A DNA stretch of 64,000 nucleotides from positions 2,294,001 through 2,358,000 of the forward strand of contig NZ_OY782870.1 in the NCBI RefSeq assembly GCF_963678545.1, read 5' to 3'. Shown in pieces: positions 57,751-64,000 of the stretch. The notes beneath the pieces are model-generated. The model saw nothing but the letters and a program-made list of their open reading frames with translations. It did not search any database and was not told the DNA's origin. The DNA comes from an uncultured Methanomethylovorans sp. (GTDB lineage: Archaea > Halobacteriota > Methanosarcinia > Methanosarcinales > Methanosarcinaceae). How positions within the stretch are numbered: the stretch's first letter is position 1; each line of letters starts with the position of its first letter. A program made the translations under genes and the position numbers.

Positions 57751-58314
57751 TGATCCACGGAACCCTCTAACGCCATAGTAATAGGATGCACTGTTGTGAT
57801 ACACGAAGACGTGGTCGTAGCGACGATCAGCAAAGAGGGCGCCGCCAAGTTTTCTAATAGTAGAAGGCGTTTTCACCCAACTCGACGTTTTTGTATCGAA
57901 ATTTCCAAGTTTCTGCAACTCCCGATATTGTTCTTCCGTTAAAAGCTCAATGCCTATGGCAGCTGCCATATCAATAGCATTGTTTTCTGGTTTATGTTCT
58001 TTCCTTGACTCCAGCGCTTCACGGTCGTAACAAACATTTCTGCGGCCTTTAGGACTTTCAGCTGAACAATCATAAAAAATGTATTCGTCCGTTTTGTCAT
58101 CATGAACAACAACATCCGGTTCACCGCCAGTTCTTTCCATTTCATTGAGTGACCACAGTTTTTCAGTATTAACTTCCAGCTTTGCTTGTACTTTAGCCCA
58201 TTCAAGACCTTTATGGCAGTTCATGTTTTTCTCAAAACGGGCTTTCAACGCTCTTAGTAGTTCTTCACGTTGTTCTGGTGATAACTCCTTTTTAGTGCTA
58301 TTAATGTTGTTCAT
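57739..58314 (-). CDS. DUF4256 domain protein
   Basis: A 191-residue soluble protein matching DUF4256 throughout, including the block SLNEMERTGGEPDVV near residues 55-69 and the C-terminal GGALFADRRYDHVFVYHNSA. The family is mainly bacterial and has no known activity. GAGGTAA lies upstream of the ATG. It sits between IS debris and an IS5 element, consistent with acquisition on mobile DNA. The last codons overlap the presumed end of the IS fragment. Confidence 0.8.
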   Translation of the reverse strand: MNNINSTKKELSPEQREELLRALKARFEKNMNCHKGLEWAKVQAKLEVNTEKLWSLNEMERTGGEPDVVVHDDKTDEYIFYDCSAESPKGRRNVCYDREALESRKEHKPENNAIDMAAAIGIELLTEEQYRELQKLGNFDTKTSSWVKTPSTIRKLGGALFADRRYDHVFVYHNSASYYYGVRGFRGSLRV

Positions 58315-58407
58315 GCTTTTCTATTACCTCTGTTGAATAGGGCGTTAAGCATATAATTGCCTAATACTATTGCCATCATTTTACAACTTCCCGTCCCTTC
58401 TTATAAT

Positions 58408-59287
58408 GAGCTGGTTTCATAAGTATAAATACGCCTTTCTCCAATAATAGTATGGGGATTTTAATGGGTTTTAAAGAACTCTCTGATGAACAATGGAAGT
58501 TTATTAAAACATTCCTGCCTCCACAACCAATAACCGGGAGAAAGAGAGTTGATGACCGTAAGGTCATCAACGGTATTCTCTATGTCCTGATAACAGGTTG
58601 CAGATGGCGAGATCTGCCACCTTCTTATGGTTCTGGAGTTACAGCTTGGCGAAGATTGAAAAGGTGGTCAGAAGCAGGGATATGGGACAAGATAATGGAA
58701 TCCCTTCGGGATTCCGCTTACCAGAAAAGTAAGTTCTCATTGGATACAGTGTGTATCGATAGCAGTTTCATCGAAACTAAAAAAGGGTAGATGACTCCTC
58801 GTACAACGGTCACAAGAAAAGAAAAGGCATAAAGATCCATGCATGTGTAAGTTGTGAAGGTTTTCCACTTACAATCCAAATATCTTCTGGAAAAGAGCAC
58901 GATAGACAGCACTTCATTGAAGTTATGGAGGATATTAAGGTTAAGACCGATGGAAGACCAAGGACAAGACCTCTTGAAGTTCTGGCAGACGCTGCGTACG
59001 ACGATACAGAAATCAGGCAGTACTTAAGGTCCAGAGCTATCAAAAGCAACATACCGATCAATACAAGGAACAGTAAAAGAAAGAAAAGAGGAAGACCTAC
59101 TCGATTTGATGAAGAAACATATCATTACAGAGGAACTATAGAACGATTCTTTGCATGGTTGAAGATGGGATTTAGAAAATTAGCAAGTAGATATGAACGT
59201 CTTAATGTGGTTTTCAAAGGATTGTTAGATATTGCATGTTTCCTGTTGTGTTGGAAAAAGGTGTGAGTGAAGTTTTGAAATAGGCTC
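58408..59287 (+). mobile_element. IS5-family insertion sequence (about 880 bp)
   Basis: The ends form imperfect inverted repeats: GAGCTGGTTTCATAAG (58408-58423) and, inverted, GAGCCTATTTCAAAAC (59272-59287). Left and right flanks both show AT as a possible short target duplication. The element carries one transposase split by a frameshift and fills a gap beside DUF4256 and Cas1 debris. No other copy is present in the window. Confidence 0.75.
58452..59266 (+). CDS. IS5-family transposase made by -1 frameshift
   Basis: Two frames give one transposase. Frame one (58452-58790) ends at TAG just after ACTAAAAAAGGG. Frame -1 then continues DDSSYNGHKKRKGIKIHAC to a TGA at 59264-59266. Slippage on the A-run (58779-58784) would join them into about 271 residues, a known strategy of the IS427-type group. 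The DDE residues are visible: Asp in VCIDSSF, Asp in VLADAAYDD, and Glu in GTIERFFAWLK with the Y-(2)-R-(3)-E spacing. It seems intact and might be active. Confidence 0.8.
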
Positions 59288-59315
59288 ATCATGTAATTAT
59301 GTTAGTTACCCAGGT

Positions 59316-59800
59316 TTAAAGCTTTGCTTCCAACACCTTTAACCTTTGCTTAACATGAGTATTTTGTGTAAATGGATTTTCTTCTTTTACATTTTTCCGC
59401 ATGAAATGTAAAGCATCTAACTCAACACCCACAGGGTTCTTTTACAAACATGATATAATTAAAGAAAGAGGAGAATAGTATGGCAAGATATTGTAAGATA
59501 TGCGGAGCAAAAAGCGGAAGGTGCAACCATCTGATAGTTGACTTTGGTGAGAGAGAAGAAACCAGCGAGAAAAGTAAGGACGATGCAAATAAATCCGAAA
59601 CTCAAAAGTAGTCTTTTATAGTTACACCTATTTACGAATATCCTTTTTAAAAACATGATAAAAATGATCCTTAGATTCTGATCCATAGATCCCTCAAATC
59701 CCTTGATACGATGCTTACATGAGCATCTAAACCAACTGTATTAATTGTCCTCAAACACTTTTTACTCAACGACTGCTTTATCAGTGTAATTCTGAGTATA
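59316..59800 (-). pseudogene. cas1: Cas1 relic D: decayed, two segments on the minus strand
   Basis: Reading from high to low coordinates: a degenerate NYTDKAVVE (59765-59791), a stop and frameshift, KCLRTINTVGLDAHVS then SRDLRDLW (59673-59760, with the GFLHE segment deleted), and, 230 bases later, NPVGVELDALHFMRKNVKEE ... PFTQNTHVKQRLKVLEAKL up to TAA at 59316-59318. The last block matches the C-termini of relics B and C (LHYMKQNAK...PFTLN.HVR.RL) but is divergent. One ancient cas1 gene broken by stops and deletions. Confidence 0.65.
59480..59611 (+). CDS. 43-residue zinc-finger-like microprotein
   Basis: MARYCKICGAKSGRCNHL followed by an acidic/Lys/Ser-rich tail. CxxC and C-x-H lie close together, enough to bind one zinc. 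AAAGAGGAGAAT before the ATG is a strong ribosome site, and GATATAATTAAAG (about 59451-59463) is a TATA-like box. No family is recognised. It sits inside the ruined cas1 copy on the opposite strand, so it is either a new gene or a fragment. Confidence 0.5.
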   Translation: MARYCKICGAKSGRCNHLIVDFGEREETSEKSKDDANKSETQK

Positions 59801-59870
59801 AAATGTAGCAAATAACTCTGAGGAAAGGAAATTGAATACACAATGTGCAGTAATAATAGTGATAGAATAT

Positions 59871-59940
59871 GTGCATTAAAAATAATGATATAGATATATA
59901 CATCAATAATCGTGAGGTAGTGAGTGCATTAAAAATAATG
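59871..59940 (+). repeat. 17-bp direct repeat
   Basis: GTGCATTAAAAATAATG occurs exactly at 59871-59887 and 59924-59940, with 36 bases between. The second copy is 10 bases before a TATA box. It might be an operator pair or a trace of an insertion. Confidence 0.55.
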
Positions 59941-59949
59941 TTATAAAAG

Positions 59950-59963
59950 TTATATATATATAA
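59950..59963 (+). promoter_or_regulatory. TATA box of the duplicated-repeat membrane protein
   Basis: TTATATATATATAT-like sequence about 25 bases before the ATG at 59981, which would place the transcript start at or next to the start codon, so a leaderless message is likely. No ribosome site is present, in agreement. Confidence 0.5.
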
Positions 59964-59980
59964 ACGTACAATTTTACCAT

Positions 59981-60265
59981 ATGGAATCGTTAAACTTGAA
60001 TGGTAAAACTGATAGGAAGATAGGTGGAATTCAAAAGTTAAATTTGAATGATAAAACTGATAAGAAGATAGGCAGAATTCAAAAAAGCTTGCTGGTACTA
60101 GCTGGTGGATTATTACTGTTGACCCTTTTTATAATCTTTCCCTTGTATTTTACAGTAATATTTGAATCTGCTTATGGATACATAGTCGGATTAGTTGTAA
60201 GTTTCGTGCTGTTCTATTCTATAGGGGCATGGTTTGGCAGATCAAACAACAAAGGCTCTAATTAA
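59981..60265 (+). CDS. Small membrane protein with duplicated N-terminal repeat
   Basis: A 94-residue protein. The first 35 residues contain two near-identical 16-residue units (LNLNGKTDRKIGGIQK and LNLNDKTDKKIGRIQK). Two hydrophobic helices (about 37-60 and 66-85) follow. The function is not recognised. The repeat is basic and could interact with nucleic acid or membranes, or arise from recent slippage. It lies in the Cas1 debris zone. Confidence 0.6.
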   Translation: MESLNLNGKTDRKIGGIQKLNLNDKTDKKIGRIQKSLLVLAGGLLLLTLFIIFPLYFTVIFESAYGYIVGLVVSFVLFYSIGAWFGRSNNKGSN

Positions 60266-60437
60266 CCCTCTGTTTTTTATGCCACTATAAACTTCAAGTG
60301 GCATTTATTCCTCCTATTTCTGTTTTTGTTTCATTTCTTTCATTTCTCTATGTTTTTAGCATAGCTTCCGCTATCCTATTAATTGCTTTATGTTTGAGTG
60401 TCTTTAAATAATGTAAGTTAAAGCAAAAAACTGGCCT

Positions 60438-60581
60438 TTAGTACTGTTCTATCCTGGAACAAAAATCATATTTGTAAGGAATTGCCTTTGAAAATTCATT
60501 CCAGTATTTCCAGACACCACCACCCTCAAGATCCATCCTTCCCGGAGAGAATACATATTCTTGTGGTTCTTCAGGAGCAAA
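60438..60581 (-). pseudogene. Protein-like C-terminal fragment of unknown origin
   Basis: On the minus strand an open frame of about 47 codons reads FAPEEPQEYVFSPGRMDLEG, then GGVWKYWNEFSKAIPYKYDF and ends CSRIEQY at TAA (60438-60440). The composition looks like real protein, and there is no start in the frame. It abuts Cas1 relic B on the other strand. No family is recognised. Confidence 0.35.
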
Positions 60582-60924
60582 AAAGGTTACTGAAGAGTTC
60601 CAAAACTGGATGAATAAGAAATTGCCATATCAAAAGAACTCGGTAGTTTGGAATTATGCATTGTTATTGAAAACTAGAGAGTTAGTTCAATACCTTGTTG
60701 AAAAAAGGCAAGTTATTGATTTTAACAGGCCTGAATTTACTATTGATAAACAGGATTCTGATGATATAAGGCAGAAGATACTGAGTATTTCTTATACTGA
60801 TTGGAAGACCATGGGATTCTCTAAGGGTACATTGCATTATATGAAACAGAATGCTAAGGCTGAGAAGCCGTTTACTTTGAATGCACATGTAAGGGAAAAG
60901 TTAGAGATGCGGGAGGGGTGTTAA
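60547..60924 (+). pseudogene. cas1: Cas1 relic B: C-terminal segment
   Basis: SGAKKVTEEFQNWMNKKLPY runs into WNYALLLKTRELVQYLVEKR, then a C-terminal extension ISYTDWKTMGFSKGTLHYMK...PFTLNAHVREKLEM and a stop. These are the last 115-120 residues of an archaeal Cas1, after the metal-ligand region. An internal ATG (60610) could start a 104-residue product, but no ribosome site is visible and the upstream frame shows poor Cas1 similarity, so it is a truncated relic. Very similar to relic C. Confidence 0.75.
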
Positions 60925-61071
60925 CAATTAGATTAACTCAAATAAATTGAAAGTATTGAATTTTACATAAAACAAAGGAGAAAACAATTGCCTGCATCCA
61001 GACAATTGTATTGCAGTAATGGAGTTTGCCACATTAGGTGGCAATTCTCTTGCTTATGTTTCTGCAGCAGC

Positions 61072-61473
61072 TCAGCTTATTGAGACCTGACTGTGACAGC
61101 TGCAATTACAACTGCAGTCGTCATGATTGTGATCATGTTCATGGCTGTCGCAGTTACCATTCTGGTTATTTGAGAGAGCACCGGACTCCCACGCATCAAT
61201 GGCATCTTTTATTGTTCCAGATGCACCGATGAAAACATCGATCCCTCTCTGCTGGAGCATCACTGCAGCACCCTTTCCAATACCTCCACAGAGCATTACA
61301 TTCACACCGGCTCCAGCCATCAGGTCAACAGGACCTTCACTACCATTTTTCATTACAACGGAATATTCCCCAGTCTCTGTGTCAAAAACAGTGTAGGCAG
61401 GTGCCCTTCCAAAATGCTGGCTGACTGCGTCATCGCTTCCGCCTTTTCCCATACATGGTACGCTTACTTTCAT
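61072..61473 (-). CDS. NifX/NifB-type (dinitrogenase cofactor) family protein with metal-binding tail
   Basis: A 133-residue protein. The first 100 residues match the dinitrogenase iron-molybdenum cofactor biosynthesis domain (MKVSVPC, SQHFGRAPAYTVFD, LCGGIGKGA). The remainder is a His/Cys-rich tail (HEHDHNHDDC and CSCNCSCH). In methanogens these single-domain proteins may carry metal or Fe-S clusters and occur even without nitrogenase. No nif genes are nearby. The ATG follows a weak site. A convergent small frame overlaps its 3' end but is unsupported. Confidence 0.82.
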   Translation of the reverse strand: MKVSVPCMGKGGSDDAVSQHFGRAPAYTVFDTETGEYSVVMKNGSEGPVDLMAGAGVNVMLCGGIGKGAAVMLQQRGIDVFIGASGTIKDAIDAWESGALSNNQNGNCDSHEHDHNHDDCSCNCSCHSQVSIS

Positions 61474-61898
61474 GATATCGCCTTATAAGTGATTATTATG
61501 TTAAGATTTTAATCTGGATTCTGAATCGGCATCCTAAAGAGGATACTAACTGATCCAATACAGATATTATGTACATAAGAGTTAAAGTATTAAAGCCTTG
61601 TCCAGCATGTATATATATTTGTATGCATTGGAGCAAAAATAAGAAATAAAAAGAACGGAGTTCACCAAATCAAAAATCAGGAAATTATGAGCCAATTTAA
61701 CATTCTTAAAGGAAGAGTACTTCCTAGATTCCACACATTGGTTATAGTTTGATTTTATTTTTAGCATACTACATATTAAAGTCATCAAATGACACTATGC
61801 TTACAGTACTTGCTCTGATTTTCATAATAACATGTCTATTTGTATATGCCTTATATTCAAAAACACTTATATCTTCAAAAAAGAAGAATCTGATTGAT
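61474..61898. other. AT-rich gap before Cas1 relic C
   Basis: A hydrophobic frame around 61797-61870 (MLTVLALIFIITCLFVYALY) is open in the same frame as the beginning of the Cas1 relic that follows, but it does not resemble Cas1. It starts without a ribosome site. It may be the start of another broken gene that became fused to the relic. Confidence 0.35.
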
Positions 61899-62365
61899 TG
61901 TGAATTTAATAACATAATTGATACTAAAGACTTTATCAGGACTGAGAGCTATTCACTCAGGCTCAAGCCTTCAGGGGTAAGAGAGTAACTGAAGAGTTCC
62001 AGATATGGATGAATAAGAAAGTTCCCTATCAGAAGAACTCAGTAACTTGGAATTATGTTTTGTTATTGAAAACTAGAGAACTAGTTCAATACCTTGTTGA
62101 GAAAAGGAAGGCTATTGATTTCAGTAAGCCTGAATTTACTATTGATAGACAGGATTCTGATGAGATTAGGCAAAAGATACTGAGTATTTCCTATACTGAA
62201 TGGAAGAACCTGGGATTCTCTAAGGGTACGTTGCATTATATGAAACAGAATGCTAAGGGTGATAAGCCATTTACTTTGAATTCACATGTTAGGGAAAGGT
62301 TGGAGATGTGGGGAGCACAAGGATTAAACAATAATACAATTTTGTTTTGCTTGCTCTCTATTTAA
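61899..62365 (+). pseudogene. cas1: Cas1 relic C: C-terminal segment with frameshift
   Basis: The frame begins CEFNNIIDTKDFIRTESYSL then RLKPSGVR, and shifts at about 61985 into VTEEFQIWMNKKVPYQKN and on through WNYVLLLKTRELVQYL and SKGTLHYMKQNAKGDKPFTL...HVRERLEMW, ending in an unrelated tail (to 62365). It keeps about 30 more residues of Cas1 upstream than relic B and corresponds to it along about 100 residues with roughly 85% identity. The pair are probably duplicates. The catalytic core is missing. Confidence 0.75.
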
Positions 62366-62517
62366 GGTTTCATACTTTTACCTTGAATCTACCACTGATA
62401 CTTCAGTGGAAAAGGATTCCATTTCTTGTCAGACTGGGAAAATACGGTTGATAAATCGCACAAGTGGAGACGAGTAGTAGAGCAAAAAATTAAATTGAAA
62501 ATGATTTGTATTCGGAT

Positions 62518-62544
62518 GTGACCTGCTTGTTATGAGCAAGTCAC
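62518..62544. terminator. Inverted repeat between Cas1 relic C and methyltransferase
   Basis: GTGACCTGCT (62518-62527) and AGCAAGTCAC (62535-62544) pair at nine of ten positions, with a seven-base loop. It could end transcription of the convergent methyltransferase gene. The remainder of 62366-62624 has no gene. Confidence 0.4.
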
Positions 62545-62624
62545 CCCATATACGATATTAGATACTATTCTTCTTTGATTTCTTTTTGAGTTTCTGGATC
62601 ATTTAATTGTTCATCAGTAACAGA

Positions 62625-63377
62625 TCATTTATTTGTGTTCTTCTGTAAAATGAAGAACGTATAACCATATTCATCTGGGTATTCTCTGAAGATCTTTATC
62701 TCTTTTCTATTAAAACTAAGTATCGTTTCTGCATCGGTGTTTCCTTTATAGTTATCACTGATGTCATCAACTCTTTTTTCCAGATGGGAGTAAAAATCGT
62801 ACCAGATAGAAGCTGGCAGTTTAAAACGGTCAATGATATCATATCCTACTGCCATGATAACTTTTTCAGTGTCAGGTATGCTCTTAATATCGGGATAACA
62901 GCCCTGCCAGAATTGAAGCACTTCCAAAGAAGGTTCATCCGTGAACCATGTGCTTTCTGTCAGTGCTATATAACCCCCATCTTTCAGAAACTGTTTCCAG
63001 TAGCTAAGTCCTTTTTCAAAACCAATGACAAAGATAGAACCCTCTGACCAGATAATATCGAATTCTCCTGCTTCAAAAGGCAGGTCATCCATGGAAGCAC
63101 AAACCGTGGTAATCCTGTCATCAAATCCTTCTTTAACTGCATTTTCCATCAGTTTATCCAGAAAAGGCTGGTAAATGTCAGTTGCAGTGATGTGACAGTC
63201 GCTGCATATCTTCGCAAGATGTATTGTCTGTATACCAACACCGCAACCAATGTCAAGGATCTTAGTGCCTGCAGGAAGGGAAGAAAGCAAATTAAAGGCT
63301 TTTTCAGTACACTTGTTATTACCTGGACCCTGTCTGGGCAATCCATCAAATATCTCAAAAATTGGTGATTCTGCCAT
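62625..63377 (-). CDS. SAM-dependent methyltransferase
   Basis: A 250-residue class I methyltransferase. The SAM motif I is ILDIGCGVGIQT near residues 40-51, motif II is ATDIY, and motif III is FDIIWSEGSI. The start MAESPIFEIFDGLPRQGPGNN is shared with the broken gene at 19101. Related proteins in methanogens methylate small molecules, sometimes metals or metalloids; the substrate is not visible. The gene ends at TAA at 62625-62627 and has no close neighbour in operon. Confidence 0.85.
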   Translation of the reverse strand: MAESPIFEIFDGLPRQGPGNNKCTEKAFNLLSSLPAGTKILDIGCGVGIQTIHLAKICSDCHITATDIYQPFLDKLMENAVKEGFDDRITTVCASMDDLPFEAGEFDIIWSEGSIFVIGFEKGLSYWKQFLKDGGYIALTESTWFTDEPSLEVLQFWQGCYPDIKSIPDTEKVIMAVGYDIIDRFKLPASIWYDFYSHLEKRVDDISDNYKGNTDAETILSFNRKEIKIFREYPDEYGYTFFILQKNTNK

Positions 63378-63631
63378 AAAATCCTCACATAGATAATTGC
63401 TTAAATCTTTTGTGGTATCACGATAACGATTGTGTTTCCATCAATGTGTTTCTTAAGATTCTTCAAGCTCTCTAACTTGATTCTGATTTATTCTTCTGAT
63501 TTCATCTCTCACACTTCCTTTATTGTGGGGTTTTGGAAATGATGAATTATCAGCAATTTAGGTTTTGTATTTTATCTATTAAAGATTCTTGAAAGACTTA
63601 AGGGTACAAAAAAATACAGTTACCTATTACC
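63378..63631. other. Upstream region of the methyltransferase gene
   Basis: On the minus strand an ATG preceded by GGAAGTGTGAGAG (about 63505) opens MKSEE and a stop, then continues IRIKLESLKNLKKHIDGNTI to a stop, so a small coiled-coil protein gene was probably broken. No other feature. Confidence 0.3.
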
Positions 63632-63763
63632 GGCTCTGTAGAATACCTATTAAAATCAATATCTATAGCCAGAAAGAGTTGTTTTCTAACGATACCTAGA
63701 GAAACATTTGAGAAAAATCTCAATTCTGTTTCTTGCTTGAATATCGAGGATTTCTACAGAGCC
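63632..63763. mobile_element. 132-bp MITE with 12-bp perfect terminal inverted repeats
   Basis: GGCTCTGTAGAA (63632-63643) and its complement TTCTACAGAGCC (63752-63763) bound a 132-base element without coding capacity. The same terminal sequence begins the IS remnant at 57531, so the MITE could be moved by that element's transposase. Target duplications are not evident in the flanks. Confidence 0.65.
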
Positions 63764-63861
63764 CTGTCGAAATCCGCGAGGATATGTTGTCTTTAAATAT
63801 AATTATAGCAGATGTGTACAATAGTCTTACATGTATCGTAGATGATGGGGCTTGATCTTAA

Positions 63862-63963
63862 AACGTACCTACTTCGAGTTTTTGTTCCCGGTGTAGTATG
63901 GCTTTGATGGAGCTTGTAGAGAAAGAGCCGGAGATTGCGAAGATATTGAGGAAGAGTAGGTGA
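63862..63963 (+). pseudogene. C-terminal zinc-ribbon tail of a tyrosine integrase (relic)
   Basis: A 33-codon frame, NVPTSSFCSRCSMALMELVE then KEPEIAKILRKSR and TGA. The sequence PTSSFCSRC.MAL followed by a Glu/Lys-rich helix is typical of the C-terminal end of methanogen phage-type integrases. A stop at 63859-63861 closes the frame upstream, and the catalytic domain is not seen. A relic. Confidence 0.5.
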
Positions 63964-64000
63964 GGAAATGCCCAAATTATTTTTTTGCTTATTCAGACCA

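Noticed and set aside
61749-61988. 79-codon hydrophobic frame
   Set aside because: It begins with TTG without a ribosome site, and its second half is Cas1 relic sequence in the relic's first frame, so it is not a separate gene.
57000-63000. Possible CRISPR array near the Cas1 remains
   Set aside because: I searched for regularly spaced 25-40 bp repeats and saw none; the ACCAACCACCA run near 57250 is a short low-complexity repeat.

Overview
The window comes from a methanogenic archaeon of the Methanosarcinaceae. A Methanomethylovorans- or Methanolobus-like genus is plausible but cannot be fixed from this sequence. The evidence is a complete F420H2 dehydrogenase operon (fpoA-O, including fpoO, typical of methanophenazine-using Methanosarcinales), coenzyme F420 genes (cofG, cofH twice, cofC), a ferredoxin-linked geranylgeranyl reductase for archaeal lipids, an archaeal rRNA operon, and archaeal TATA promoters.

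Layout. 1-11.5 kb: the 3' end of pheA, a MoxR/DUF58/VWA operon with an extra membrane protein, a type III P-type H+-ATPase, and an HTH regulator paired with a membrane 4Fe-4S protein. 12.1-17.4 kb (minus strand): rRNA operon 16S-tRNA-Ala-23S-tRNA-Cys-5S, with a clear promoter. 17.6-20 kb: a decayed ISL3 transposase, a TRAM-domain RNA chaperone, a methyltransferase fragment and a small membrane protein. 20.1-28.3 kb: AcnA-type aconitase and a five-gene nickel/peptide-type ABC importer. 29-39.3 kb (minus): the fpo operon, closed by a 26-bp perfect palindrome. 39.5-48.1 kb: a zinc-ribbon protein, DUF22, Lrp, then forward gene pairs ferredoxin/phytoene-desaturase-like oxidoreductase, cofG-cofH-cofH-cofC, and ferredoxin/GGR. 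These link F420 synthesis, F420H2 oxidation and isoprenoid lipid redox chemistry in one neighbourhood.

48.2-58.3 kb is an accessory region in which many genes look bacterial: M18 aminopeptidase, a CAT-like acyltransferase, an alpha/beta hydrolase, a flavodoxin-ferredoxin fusion with a TetR regulator, a SIMPL protein and DUF4256. It also holds a FilR1-type methanogen regulator and small zinc-ribbon proteins.

57.3-64 kb is a graveyard. I read decayed Cas1 sequence at four places (57.3 kb plus, 59.3-59.8 kb minus, 60.5 kb plus, 61.9 kb plus) with no CRISPR array and no other recognisable cas gene. They are mixed with an IS5-family element carrying a -1 frameshift, a 132-bp MITE with 12-bp perfect inverted ends, an IS end sharing that terminal sequence, and the C-terminal zinc-ribbon tail of an integrase. 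This pile of Cas1 debris, possibly from solo Cas1 or casposon-like elements, is the most unusual content of the window.

All calls rest on reading the sequence and recalled family knowledge. No database search was run.
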